This document shows positions 41,616-52,670 of a DNA stretch of 64,000 nt, piece by piece (position 1 is the first letter of the stretch; every line of letters starts with the position of its first letter). Position numbers and translations under genes: made by a program. The DNA is from Muscardinus avellanarius (Eukaryota > Chordata > Mammalia > Rodentia > Gliridae), in assembly GCA_963383645.1 (NCBI GenBank), contig OY726567.1, forward strand, positions 72,500,947-72,564,946, given 5' to 3'. The notes below the pieces were generated by a model, which saw nothing but the letters and a program-made list of their open reading frames with translations, had not been told where the DNA came from and ran no database searches.

Positions 41616-41711
41616 AATACAGCAATCTAAGAACGTAATATAAGTAATTTCAAAGAAAAGGTAATGTCTAAGTTGATATGCTATAAGAGAATGCAAAAGA
41701 TCTCATTAAAA

Positions 41712-41950
41712 TTTTTTACATGCCGGGCGTGGTGGCGCACACTTGTAATCCCCGTGTTTGGGAGGTGGGGACAGGAGGATCACACAGGTTCGAAGCCAGC
41801 CTCAGCTACTTACTGAGGCTCTCAGCAACTTAGTGAGACCCTGTTTCCAAATAAAATATAAAATAGGTCTGGGAGTGTAGCCCAGAGGTAGAAAGCCCCT
41901 GGGCCCCTCCCCATACCACCACCACCAAAAAAAAAAAAAAAAAGTTTACA
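41712..41950 (+). mobile_element. B1-dID SINE, between types M and Y
   Basis: GCCGGGCGTGGTGGCGCACA, CTCAGCTACTTACTGAGGCT, GGTCTGGGAGTGTAGCCCAG and an (ACC)n-poly-A tail. TTTACAT flanks both ends. Confidence 0.9.
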
Positions 41951-41952
41951 TT

Positions 41953-42166
41953 TGCCAGGTGTGGTGGCGCATGCTTGTAATCTCAGTACTTGGGAGGCTG
42001 AAACAGGAGGATCATAGGTTCATAGCCAGCCTCAGCTACTTAGTAAGGACCTCCACAACTTAGTAAGCCCCTGTTTCAAAATAAAGATTAAAAAATCGGG
42101 CTGAGGGTATAGCTCAAAGGTAGAATATCCCTGTGTTCAATCCCCAGTACTGGGGAAAAAACAATT
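41953..42166 (+). mobile_element. B1-dID SINE, type A
   Basis: GCCAGGTGTGGTGGCGCATG to CAATCCCCAGTACTGGGGAA, directly after the previous copy. Confidence 0.89.
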
Positions 42167-42289
42167 TATATTGACTGCATGCTGAAATAATATTTTAGGT
42201 AAGTTTAGTTAAATAAAATAAAGCGAATCTCAGCAGTTTCTTTTTTAGCATTGACACTAAAAAATGTCAAAGGGCACATGCTTTTTGTA

Positions 42290-42491
42290 TGTGTGGGGCA
42301 GAGGTGCTGGCGATTGAACCCAAGGCATTCTACCTCCAAGCTACGCGTTTTATTATTTTTATTTTGAAATAAGGTCTCACTAGGTTGGTGATAGTTTAGC
42401 TAAGTAGCTGAGGCTGGCTTTGAACCTGTGATCCTCCTGTCTCAGCCTCCCAAGCACTGGGATCACAGGCCTGTGCCACCACGCCTGGCTG
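42290..42491 (-). mobile_element. B1-dID SINE, type A
   Basis: GGTGCTGGCGATTGAACCCA to GTGCCACCACGCCTGGCTGG. Confidence 0.87.
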
Positions 42492-42671
42492 GCATATGTT
42501 ATTTGGTTGGGCAGTGTTGGTACGATACAGAACACTGCCTTCGCCCACCAGTCCTCTCCCTCCAAGACACACCCTTTTGACACTCAAATTCCTTTCTGAT
42601 CCCAGAGTGAAGGTGATCCCCGAGTCCTCAGTGAGAACTTCTGGTTCAAGACAATGAGCTAAATACCGAAT

Positions 42672-42676
<5 letters not shown>

Positions 42677-42742
<66 letters not shown>

Positions 42743-42945
42743 AGGTGGTACTGGGGGTGGAGCCCAGGGGCTTTCTACCTCCGGGCTACACTCCCAGACC
42801 TATTTTATATTTTATTTGGAAACAGGGTCTCACTAAGTTGCTGAGAGCCTCACTAAGTAGCTGAGGCTGGCTTCGAACCTGTGCAATCCTTCTGTCTCAG
42901 CCTCCCAAGCACTGGGGTTACAAGTGAGCGCCACCACGCCCGGCT
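42677..42945 (-). mobile_element. B1-dID SINE, type M, with (CT)n
   Basis: (CT)n 42679-42735 leads into GGTGGTACTGGGGGTGGAGC. Type M motifs GGGGCTTTCTACCTCCGGGC and CAGACCTATTTTATATTTTA are intact. Confidence 0.92.
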
Positions 42946-43213
42946 ATCCCCCCTCTTTTGAAAGTGACACTGGGGGGTAGGTTAACAGAGGTAGGGTGAG
43001 GGAAGGGATGGGAGGTGAGGTGCATTTCTGGGCATTGAAGTAGGTGGACCAGAGTCCAGTCTTCACTGGGGCACCTCTCCCTTCCGTCAGATTTGAGCCT
43101 CGGGCGGGAGGCTTGAAGTGCTGGATGCAGGCGCACAGCGGCCATGTGGGGCGGGCAGGCGTGTATCTACATTTTCTACCCTAACTGGCAGCTGGGAGGT
43201 TTCGGCTTCTCCT

Positions 43214-43656
43214 TTTTGCAGAACTGGGGATTGAGCCCAGGGACATTCTATCTCTGAACTACACCCCTAGCCTATTTTTATCCTTCCTTCATTTACTTAT
43301 TAATTAATTAATTAATTAATTATATATTTATTTTGTGGTTCTGGGGATGGAACACAGGGGCTTTCTACCTCCAGGCTACACTCTCAGACCTATTTTTATG
43401 TTTTATTTGGAAACAGGATTTCACTAGATTGCTGAGAGCCTCACTAAATAGCTGAGACTGGCTTTGAACCTTTGTGATCCCAAGTACTGGGATTATGAGC
43501 ATGCGCCACCACACCCGGCTATCCTTTATTTTGAAACAGGGTCTCACTAAGTTGTGGAGGGCCTCATTAAGTAGCTGAAGCTGGCTGTGAGCCTGCGATC
43601 CTCCTGTCTCAGCCTCCCAAGTACTGGGATTATAAGTATGCACCACCATGCCTGGC
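43214..43656 (-). mobile_element. nested SINEs: type M copy inside an older one
   Basis: Old ID half (43218-43275), a TTAA-rich spacer, type M copy (43332-43520), old B1 half (43521-43656). TATCCTT lies at both edges of the inserted block. Confidence 0.86.
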
Positions 43657-43664
43657 TGAACTAT

Positions 43665-43870
43665 ATCTTTTCTTTTAGTTTTGAGGATTGAGCCCAGACA
43701 CATTCTATTTCTGAGCTACACCTCCCAGACCTATTTTATTTTATTTTTATTTTGAAACAGGGTCTCGCTAAGATGTTGAGGGTTTTGCTAAGTTGCCGAG
43801 GCTGGCCTCAAACCTGTGATCCTCCTGTCTCAGCCTCTCAAGCACTGGGATTCCAGGCACACACTACCAT
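43665..43870 (-). mobile_element. B1-dID SINE, type A
   Basis: GAGGATTGAGCCCAGACACA to CCAGGCACACACTACCATAG. Confidence 0.86.
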
Positions 43871-44595
43871 AGTCCCAGAGGACTATGTCTCTAGAGACTT
43901 GGGAGGGGCGAGTGCTCTCCTAGCTGGGGCAGCAGACCCAGGAGACCCCCTACTCGTGTACCATTCCCCAGAGGTGACTTTTGTCCGTCTCTCCCTGCCC
44001 GGGCTCCCTAAAGCAAGTGCTTGCCGGACTAATCTGTAGTGACCCCACCCCCTTTAAAAAACTGTCTAATCTGTTACGGATCAATTCTTCTGTAAAAATA
44101 TAATAAAAATTAATTACTAGAAAATGGACATGAAAAAGTGATACTTGAGATCCAAGCCAGTCAATCACGCTTGGTTATCGCAGCAATGTCAAAAGTGCAA
44201 TAAAAGTCCCAAAATGCTTAGTCTTGATTTCTGTTCTTCGGACTGGTGCGCCCAAGGACACAGGCCCATGGGCCAGGCTTCGTGGAGCGCCACCTGGAGT
44301 TAAGGCGGCTGGTGGAGACACTGCCTGGGCCTCTGATAGCCCAGCCAGCCGGCCGGGTAGACGTCACAAGAATCCACCTCGACCTTCACAAAGAGTAGGG
44401 CTCGGATGAGGATATGGGGCACCGTGTCAAGGGTGGGGAGGAGCAAGGGATGTTGGGAAAGGGAGGGCGCATGGTGCTCCTAAAGGCCTCCAAGAGTGTC
44501 CAGAGAGGCAGGCAGAGGTCACGTCCCTAAAACGAGAGCAATCGCTATGGGAGAGGCTATGGGAATAAAGGCCCAGTTCACGGAAGTTAAAAATA
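43871..44595. other. unique sequence with a possible decayed coding scrap
   Basis: On the minus strand at about 44420-44300 the frame reads FVKVEVDSCDVYPAGW before a stop 17 residues later. The rest is unremarkable. No exon boundaries support it. Confidence 0.3.
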
Positions 44596-44960
44596 TGATT
44601 TTGTGGTGGGGCACACTTGTAGAGGCTGAGACCGGAGGATCGCGGTCCGTGGACAGCCTCAGCTACTTAGTGAGGCTCTTTGCAACTCAGTGAGATTCTG
44701 TTTCAAAATAAAGAATAAAAAATAGGGCAGGGGGTGTAGCTTGGAGGTAGAATGCTCCTGGGTTCTATCCCCAGTATTTGCGGATAATCCTTGTATTTGG
44801 AAGCTGAGATAGGAGGATCGCAGATTCAAGGCCAGCCTTGGCAACTTAGCGAGACTCTCAACAACTTAGTAAGACTGTTTCAAAATAAAAATAAGAGCTG
44901 GGGGTGTAGCTTGGAGGTTGAATGCCCCTGGGTTCAGTCCCTACTGCCAATCAAACAACC
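44596..44960 (+). mobile_element. two consecutive B1-dID SINEs, 5' truncated
   Basis: The copies are at 44600-44777 (GTGGTGGGGCACACTTGTAG; part of B1 lost) and 44782-44950 (TAATCCTTGTATTTGGAAGC; 5' end lost), the latter with a (CCAA)n-like tail. Confidence 0.84.
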
Positions 44961-45249
44961 AACCAACCAACCAACCATCCAATGAGTAAATGTCAAATCT
45001 AAAATAAATTTTAAAATTCAATAATTTAATAGATGTCTTGGAAGGTGTCAAGTCTATCCTCCTAGAGCGGGAAGCAAAAACATTATAAAAACTAAAAGAA
45101 AGAAACAACTCAGAAAACTCAGGGCCCACTTAGAATTGCAGCAGGAAGGAGGGGAGGGGGGAGGGGGAATAAAGGAGGAATTAATGATGAAATAGTAGTA
45201 ATATTTGTCAGAGCCTTTTCTCCACTATGAGGAGATCCAGTAAGAAACT

Positions 45250-45378
45250 CCTCCAGCCTTGCGTGGTGGCGCTGCTCGTAGTCTCAGCTGCTCGGGAGGC
45301 CAAGGAGGAGGACTGCTTGCTCCTTGGAGCTGGGGGCTGGCCTGGGCGATACAGCGAGAGCTCATCTCAAAAGGAGCA
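45250..45378 (+). mobile_element. monomeric 7SL-derived element, FLAM/PB1-like
   Basis: GCGTGGTGGCGCTGCTCGTA, CAGCTGCTCGGGAGGCCAAG, then GGCCTGGGCGATACAGCGAG and CTCATCTCAAAA. Unlike the local B1 half it keeps the AGCTACTCGGGAGG and CCTGGGCAACATAGCGAGAC type text of ancestral monomers shared by primates and rodents. Confidence 0.65.
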
Positions 45379-45379
45379 A

Positions 45380-45560
45380 CAGCCGGGTGTGGAGGCGCAC
45401 GCCTGTTACCCCAGTACGTGGGAGGCTGAGACGGAGGATCACACGTTCACTGCCAGCCTCAGCCACTTAGTGAGACCAATCAACAATCAAATAGGGTTGG
45501 GGTGGAGCTTGAGGCAGAACACCCCTAGATTTAATTCCCAGCACCACAGAATGAAAACAA
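45380..45560 (+). mobile_element. B1-dID SINE, linker deleted
   Basis: AGCCGGGTGTGGAGGCGCAC start, then AGTGAGACCAATCAACAATC in place of the normal linker, and ID half to TTCCCAGCACCACAG. Confidence 0.84.
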
Positions 45561-45679
45561 AATCAAACAACAAAAACCCACCTAGGATCGTTAGGAAAAG
45601 ATCAGCACTTATAAATATCCTCATAAAATTTGGGGAAAGAAAGAAAAGAAAAAGAAAATTCAATATGAAAAAATTATAA

Positions 45680-46112
45680 AATCTTTTTTTGGGGGATCTG
45701 GGAATGAAACCCGGGACATTTTACCTCTGAGCTACACCTCCTAGTCCTATTTTTTTTTTTAATTTGAAACAGAGTCTCACTAAATTTCTTATTCTTTGTT
45801 TTTGTTTTTTGTGGTGCTGGGGATGGAATCCAGAGGCTTTTCTACCTTCGGGCTATACTCCCAGACCTATTTTATATTTTATTTGGAAACAGAGTCCCAC
45901 TAAGTTGCTGAGAGCCTCATTAAGTAGCCAAGGCTGGCTTCGAACCTGTGCGATCCTCCTGTCTCAGCCTCCCAAGCGCTGGGATTATAAGCGTGCGCCA
46001 CCGCGCCCGGTTGAGTCTCACTAAATTTCTGATGCTGGTCTTGAACCTGTGCTCCTTCTGTCACAGCGTCTCATGTGCTAGGATTACAGGCCCGCGCCGC
46101 TGGGCCTGGCTG
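45680..46112 (-). mobile_element. nested SINEs with perfect 18-bp duplication
   Basis: An older copy (45690-45789 and 46013-46110) is split by a type M-like copy (45800-46012). GAGTCTCACTAAATTTCT at 45772-45789 is repeated exactly at 46013-46030, proving insertion into the B1 half of the older element. Confidence 0.93.
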
Positions 46113-46401
46113 CTTACTAAAGGCTAGGATTGGATGGGGTTTGGGATGTAAAAAGCATCGGTCATCTCAGGGAAGTCTTCTTTAAACTTAGAGCTCTGAA
46201 TCCAACCAAGCAGTCAAGTGTGAGAGCAAATTCAACCCATTCTTAGACCTCGGGGAGCGTTGGGAATTCAGTTTCGGAGCATTCTTCACAAAGCAATTCC
46301 CCAGGATGTGCTATCGTGAAATGAGGAGGAACTCAGCAGAGGGGAAGGCACAGGGTCTCCAGGGGGCTGAAGTAAATCTAGGAGGGCAATGGAAAAGGGT
46401 G

Positions 46402-46585
46402 ATCGTAAACTGGGTGCACGCCTGTTCTTTTGGTGCTTGGGAAGCTGAGACAAGAGGATTGCAGGTTTGAGGCCAGCCTTGGCAACTTAGAGTGACCCTA
46501 TTTCAAAATAAAAAATGAAAAAGGAATGGAGAGGTGTAGCTCAGTGGTAGAGAGTGTCCCTGGATTTGATCCCAAATACAAAAAA
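46402..46585 (+). mobile_element. B1-dID SINE, shortened B1
   Basis: ACTGGGTGCACGCCTGTTCT to TTTGATCCCAAATACAAAAA. Confidence 0.82.
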
Positions 46586-46829
46586 GAAAAAAAAGCAGAA
46601 TATAGTAATTGTGCCAGAGACCTAAGAAAAGGCTCAGTATATAGACTATATAGCACCATTGTTCTCCCAAACATCTCAGTAGAAACCTGAACTAGCTAAC
46701 AGAAAGCTCCCAGCCATCCAAAAGAACTGAAAAGAACTCTGACATCGTAAGCCTTCTAGAAGTTGTCTGGTCAGAAATGGTCATTTCTGGGAAGGGAGTG
46801 AACAGGAGTCACTTGGATGCATTCTTCTT

Positions 46830-47262
46830 CTCTGTCCTTGTCTATTAGTTGGGCTTTTATTGCTATCACAAAATTCCCAAAGCAGGCTTTTTTATAGAGA
46901 AGAGAGGTTTACCTAATGCACAGTTGTGAAGGCCAGCAGGCCAATCAGCTTTAGGCAGGCTCTGGCAAGGCCCCCATTGGCCACATCGCTCTACAGTAGA
47001 GTGTGTGTCTCTCTGTCTGGTCTCTCCCTCTCCTTATACAAGCCTGGGACTCAATAATGGGGCTCCATCCTAATGCCCTGATCTAATAGCTATTCTAATC
47101 ACTCCCCAGAGGCCTCACCTGTAAACACCATGGTCAGAATAAGTGTTCACCCTCTTTTTTTTTTTTTTATACCATCTACACTTTGTAGATTAAAGATCTC
47201 CATGAGTTCCAGGGGGAACAAACGATATCCAATCCAGAGCACCTTCTCTCCTGAAAAATGTA
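46830..47262 (-). mobile_element. MaLR-type LTR, antisense
   Basis: GGGCTTTTATTGCTATCACA, AGAGAAGAGAGGTTTACCTA, GGGGCTCCATCCTAATGCCC, CCCAGAGGCCTCACCTGTAA and GGGAACAAACGATATCCAAT follow MaLR (MST/MLT) order reversed. It is more diverged than the 40185 and 56700 copies. Confidence 0.58.
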
Positions 47263-47326
47263 TTTCCACATCCATGTCATTTTTAATAAAATAAAAATAA
47301 TAAATCATTTCTCAAGAAGGTCACAT

Positions 47327-47545
47327 GAGCCAAGCATGGTGGCGCACCCTTGTGATCCCAGTACTTGGGAGACCAAGATAGGAGAGTTGCAGTTTTGAGT
47401 CTAGCCGCAGCAATTTAGTGAGAACTTATTTCAAAATAAAAAAAAATATCAAAAGGGTTGGGGGTGTAGTTCAGAAGTAGAACAGCTCTGGATTTAATCC
47501 CTACTCCAAAACAAAAACAAAAACAAAAACAAAAAACAGAAAAGC
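47327..47545 (+). mobile_element. B1-dID SINE, type A, with (AAAAC)n tail
   Basis: GAGCCAAGCATGGTGGCGCA to TTAATCCCTACTCCAAAACA. Confidence 0.88.
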
Positions 47546-47701
47546 AAAAACACCACAAGCCACTAAATGATAAAAACCCAGGGAGACAGCCTATGTGCTG
47601 GTTCCCTGATCTCTTTGCATTCAGTATCCATGCTCTTAGAGTGCGCAATGGAGTCAAGGCTATTCACACAACCAAACGTAGACAAAACCAGTCAAAATCA
47701 A

Positions 47702-47759
<58 letters not shown>

Positions 47760-47894
47760 GGAATTAATCTTGTCTTTCTTCTAGGTCCCTCCTGTGTTTT
47801 AGGAGAAAAAGAAACCTTTTAGCCCATCTAGTGCAATCCAGGAGAGCCCAGTAAAGTAGTGGTCTTTCTAGATAGTGCTTGATCTTGGATTTTT
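47546..47894. repeat. unique DNA with (CT)n, 55 bp
   Basis: (CT)n at 47703-47758 in otherwise unremarkable sequence. It is not attached to a SINE. Confidence 0.8.
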
Positions 47895-48072
47895 TAATTT
47901 TTTTTTAGGTACTGGCAATTGAACCTAGGGGCATTCTACCTATGAGCTATACCCTAGCCCTTTAAAAATTTTTTTTAGGGTTTCACTAGGTTGCTGAGAG
48001 TTCTGGGGCTGGCCTCGAACTTGTGATCCTACTGTCTCAGCTTCCCAAGTGCTAGAATTACCTGGTTTGTGC
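47895..48072 (-). mobile_element. B1-dID SINE, type A, B1 end lost
   Basis: GGTACTGGCAATTGAACCTA to GTGCTAGAATTACCTGG. Confidence 0.82.
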
Positions 48073-48930
48073 TTGGTCTTTTAAAATAAAGACATCTAGT
48101 ATTTCTTATAGCTCTCCCATCCCTCTACCTTCCTCTAAGCTGGCATGTGAGTGGATAGGGATGAATGGCTTACAGGGCGGCTGGGAAAGGAAGGTCCAGG
48201 CTCCTGAGCCTCTGCCCTGTATCTTGGATCTCCAAGCCAACGCTGCTTCTGTGCCCAGGGTCACGGCTGACTTCTGACTCCTGGATAACGCACAGGCCGC
48301 ACTCTCTTGGCCACATTCTCTCCAGCCTGGAGCCCCACCTGTAGCCTGTGCTCAGACTCCCCTCTCCAGCCACTACAGGCTCTCACCTGTCTTCTGGAGC
48401 CCCGGAGCCCCGAGGAGCAGCTTCCAGAAGCCCCTTTCTCCAGCCTCCCACAGGACACCTCGGTTTATACAAGGGCAGCTGAGACTCCCTTGCAACTCAC
48501 CTCTCTCTGTCTCTTCTGTCCACCCACTGGGAGAAGTCAGTAGCCCCTTTCTCTGCTCCTGGGGAGGACAGAAAGGAAGGCCCCTGGCGCCTGAGTCCAC
48601 ATCTTCCCACTTGAACAGAGACAACTAGATGAGCCGCTGAGACGGGGACTCTGGTGTGACCTCTTGAGGGAGAACCCTCAGGAGGAGAATGAACAGACAG
48701 ATGTAGAGACAGATGTGCAGAGGGAACACTGCCCAGGGAGGCCACGTCTGCTGGATGGCAGCCTCATCTCAGGGGATGCTCCACCCTCACTTGTTCATGG
48801 CTGTGGGCTGCCTGGAGGAGGTTCACAGAACCCATCTTCTCTTAAGGCAGTCCCCTTGAAAGAAGGGCTCCCACAGCAGGGATCTGTGTCTGCAGCTGCA
48901 GTTCATTAAAGGCGTCCCTAAAATTGCCAG
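48073..48930. other. SINE-free sequence, no gene seen
   Basis: GC-moderate with several open frames of 60-83 codons on both strands. These are proline/serine-rich and show no domain or splice context. Confidence 0.4.
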
Positions 48931-50780
48931 CTCGGTTTTGTTATGTCCCCTTTTCTCACTCTTGTCTCCCCAGACATCTCGGCACGCCTGCCAGCGCTCC
49001 TCAGCTTCTGTTTCTCCCCCCTTAACAAGATGGAGCTGAGCACAGCGCCTAGAGAGGCCTGAGATCAGAAAGGGGGTAAATGAGAGACTGAGGCTCCATC
49101 CCAGTGCTGCTTCTAGACATCTCTGTGCTGCTCAGAGAGCAGCGGAATGAGCACAGTTGCCCAGGGGAGCGTGCTGGTCCATCTCTGTGATGACCCCACC
49201 TTTGCTGGGCCCTTCCCTTTCCCCCCCAGAGAGGAATCCCAGCAGCAGCAGCAGCAGCTGCCTTTAGCTCCAAGAGAATCTTTCCTGATCCGCACAGCAC
49301 GGATACGCCAGGGACTGCAAAGAGGCATTTCACAAACTATTGATCTGAGAATTAATATACTGCTTTTCTCCCAGATGCTGCCCCTCACTGCCACTGTATA
49401 TATTAACACCCCCCAAAAAATAGCACCGAGAGCAAGGTGGGACCTCCCGGGCCTCTAATTATGTTTTACGTACTTCATAGTCTTAGGCTGTTATTACTCT
49501 CTGCCTCCGTGAGCTCATGCCTCTTAATTTCAGATCGCATCCCCCCCGTCCCCCTCTCCCTCACAGAGATGATTCCAGAAAGGCATCGATGTGTCTACAT
49601 TACCCCCTTGCCGCTGATAAAAGAATAACCCGCTGGAAGGTCCATTTACTGTCTTGTATGCTGAACACCTTCAATGACCCTTGACTTCGCGTGTGTGTTT
49701 TTTCTTCTTTAATTCTTGCAGAAAGCGTGGCTTCCATCCAGGAGGAAACTGTTCCCATCTGTAGGCCGCTAATGCACATTCGACAGCTCTGAGTCGCCCG
49801 AGGAGAGAGAAAGGAAATAGCTATCTATGTATCTCATGGGGGAGAAGATACCTTGAAATTCACCCCACTACAGCAGTGGTGTGGAGGGTTTTTGCAGGAG
49901 AAACGTGCAAGGTGCTTGCAGGCTCAGAACAACATCCCTGCTGAAAGGGACAGAGGCTGTTTTGGCCCAAACCCCAGCAAGTGGCCCTGTCTCAGCCCAT
50001 CTCTTCCCGAGGAGACTCCATCTTTCCTACAAACCAGCTGTTGGAAAAACAAAGAATCATCCCACTTCCTGCCGAGCTTGGGCTCTGTTCGATTTTCCTT
50101 TAAGGGGGATGATGGATAGATGGCAGTGCCCCCCCCTCAACTTGACCATTATTTTCTTTCCCAGTTCATCGGCATTGGGGTAATTGACACATTACATCCG
50201 TTTCAGTGTGGCAGATGTGCTTGTGGCTCTGTATAAATAATGAATAATCACGTGATGACCAGAAACGTGTTTGAGCTATTGTGGGGGCGCATAATAGATG
50301 CTTCGTCTGTCTTCGGGACTGTATCACCAGCAAGAAACAGATTAGGCTTTAAAGTGCTCAGGGTTACCCGAGGCCTGGGAGGTGCTCCATCAAGCCTGAG
50401 TCTGTCCCCTTGCATGGAACTTGGGGGGCGGCTTGATCCTTGCTTTGGGTCTCCCTATTTAAAAATGGAAGATAGTTAGCCCTGTTCATCCATCACCTAG
50501 CCCACCACCCGCTCCCCCCACCTCTGCTTTTAGAAGAAGCCACTGGAAACATACAGCCCGGGCAATGGCCCTGAGTTCTGTCTGTTTTGAACGCACATGA
50601 TGCTTGAGGACGCAAGTCAGGGCTCATTAAAAATATGAATGTTGTAGCTTCGAGAATTGGTTACTTGAAACACAGTCGTCTACACCCCGGTGGTTCTCAA
50701 ACCGTTTTATAGTAGTCTGGGGTTTTATGAGGCATCTCTCGGTATCTGTGTGCATAACACACGCCAGCGTATTTCCTCAG
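48931..50780. other. longest SINE-free, microsatellite-poor interval; candidate conserved non-coding cluster
   Basis: About 1.85 kb without SINEs. AT boxes such as GATCTGAGAATTAATATACT (49342), CCTCTAATTATGTTTTACGT (49452), GATAAAAGAATAACC (49616) and ATAAATAATGAATAATCACG (50234) are separated by moderate GC. (AGC)n with six units lies at 49242-49260. No frame is convincing. Confidence 0.4.
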
Positions 50781-50879
50781 GGTTCACAGACTGACAAGAT
50801 CCCTCCAGCCCGTGGAGAAGTAAGCAGTCCACGAGGCTCATGAAAACCACCTGTCACTTTGTCAGTGTGGATACCGATG

Positions 50880-51017
50880 TCCTCCCTCCCTCCCTCCCTC
50901 CCTCCCTCCCTCCCTCCCTCCCTCCCTCCCTCCCTCCTTTCCTTCCTTCCCTCTTCCCCTCCCTCCCTCCCTCCCTTCCTCCCTTCCTTCCTTTCTTCCC
51001 TCTTCCCCTCCCTCCTT
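50880..51017. repeat. (CCCT)n and CCTT-rich pyrimidine tract
   Basis: About 14 pure CCCT units (50881-50936) followed by mixed CCTT/CCCT to 51017. The minus strand is a G3-tract array. Confidence 0.95.
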
Positions 51018-51019
51018 CC

Positions 51020-51160
51020 CTCTTTATTTTGAAACAGGCTTTCTCTCACTAAGTTGCAGAGGGCCTCACTAAGTTGCCGAGGCTGGCTACAAACCTGCGA
51101 TCCTCCTGTCTCAGCCTCCTAAGTGCTGGAATTACAAGCCTGCACCACGATGCGTGGCTC
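51020..51160 (-). mobile_element. B1 half of SINE
   Basis: TTATTTTGAAACAGGCTTTC to CACCACGATGCGTGGCT. The pyrimidine tract before it replaces the ID half. Confidence 0.82.
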
Positions 51161-51605
51161 CCTCCCTCCCTCCCTCCCTCCCTCCCTCCCTTCCTTGTAC
51201 TGGGAATTGAACCCAGGGTCATTCTATGTCTGAGTTATACCTCCAATCTTTTTATTGATTTATTTTTATTTTATTTTATTTTATTTTGTGAGTCTGGGGG
51301 TGGAACCCAGGGGCATTTGACCTCCGAGCTACACCCTCTACCCTATTTTTTATTCTTTGTTTTGAAACCGGGTCTGAGTTGCAGAGGGCCTCACTAAGTA
51401 GCTGAGGCTGTCTGTGAACCGCGATCCTCCGGTCTCAGCCTCCCGAATGCTGGGATTACAAGCGTGCGCCACCATGCCCGGCTTTATTTTTATTTTGAAA
51501 CAGGGTCTCCCTAAGTTGTTGTCCCTGGCCTCGAACCCGTGATCCTCCTGTCTCCGCCTCCCAAGTACTTGGATTCCAGGTGCATGCCACTGTGCGTGGC
51601 TGAGT
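51161..51605 (-). mobile_element. nested SINEs: type C copy inside an older one
   Basis: (CCCT)n, old ID half (51198-51255), (TTTTA)n, type C copy (51288-51484), old B1 half (51485-51603). TTATTTTTATTTT lies on both sides of the inserted copy. Confidence 0.86.
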
Positions 51606-51854
51606 TACATGAGTTTCTGAGTACGTGCTTATACTTTTCAGTTTAAGTCCTGGAATACTTCACACAGTATAAATTATCTTTATCATTATTTACTTTGAAC
51701 TTAACCATACGGAGAACATTTGGAAACGGATGGGCTTTTGACCTTTGATCTTTCTCAAAGAATTTCTTGTTCAATGGAAGCGCTTGTGCTACAGTGGAGA
51801 GTTCAGTGTGCATGAACACAGAGAAACTATACAAGCGCTAATCTAGGATTAGCC

Positions 51855-52217
51855 TCCGATCTGGGCATGGTGGTGCCACACACCAATAAAGTACTTAGGA
51901 GGCTAAGACAGGAGGATCAAAGGTTTGAGACCAGCCTCAGCAACTTAACGAGATCTTGTTTCAAAATGAAAAACGACTGGGGGGCGTAGCTCAGAGGTAG
52001 AATGCCCCTTGATTCCATTTCTAGTACTAAAAAAAAAACCCCAATGGCCGGGCATGGTGGCACACGCTTGTAATCCCTGCACTTGGGAGGCGGAGACAGG
52101 AGGATTGTGCAGGTTCGAAGCCAGCCGTGCTGGTTTAAGAGGCCCTGTTTCCAAATAAATGTATAAAATAGGTCTGGGAGTGTAGCCTGGAGGTAGAACC
52201 CCAGTACCAGCAAAACA
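51855..52217 (+). mobile_element. two SINEs: type A then type Y
   Basis: Type A copy 51855-52030, then type Y-like copy 52047-52215 (GGCCGGGCATGGTGGCACAC) that lacks the AAGGGTTTCCAGG block of other Y copies. CCAATG flanks the second. Confidence 0.88.
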
Positions 52218-52424
52218 AAACAAATCCAATGTATCCTTGCAAAATGTAAATGCTGGGACTCAATTAGATGTGGAAATGGTCCATACAATTTTAAAGTACT
52301 TTACTGGATAAATTAAATATATCATTATTTTATTAATAACTGTTCAAATGCACTGGGCTTGCATATGACTCTAGGTACGGATAGCTTCATTAAAGTGTGG
52401 TGTTCTAGCCCTCTGGGACAAGGC

Positions 52425-52670
52425 GCACCCCAATCCATCTTTGTCTATGGACCCCATATCCTTCAACATTGCTGAACTCACTTACTGGGTTCTACAGCTG
52501 TTGGTGGACTCCTTGAGGCTTTCTACAAAACCTTGTCATCTGAGAATAGGAATAGTTTTACTTCTTTTCCAGTCTGGATGCCTTTTATTTCTTTTTCTTG
52601 CCTAATTACCTTGGCTGCAACCTCGGGAGCAGTGGCCAGAGCAAAGAGCCTTGTCTAGTTGCCATGGGAA
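52425..52670 (-). mobile_element. L1 ORF2 fragment, antisense
   Basis: TTGCTGAACTCACTTACTGG, TTGGTGGACTCCTTGAGGCT, GGATGCCTTTTATTTCTTTTTCTTGCC and CAGAGCAAAGAGCCTTGTCT give the reverse of L1 ORF2. Confidence 0.78.

Noticed and set aside
49242..49260. (AGC)n as a coding poly-Gln tract
   Set aside because: Only six units. The surrounding frame is short and lacks splice sites or a domain.
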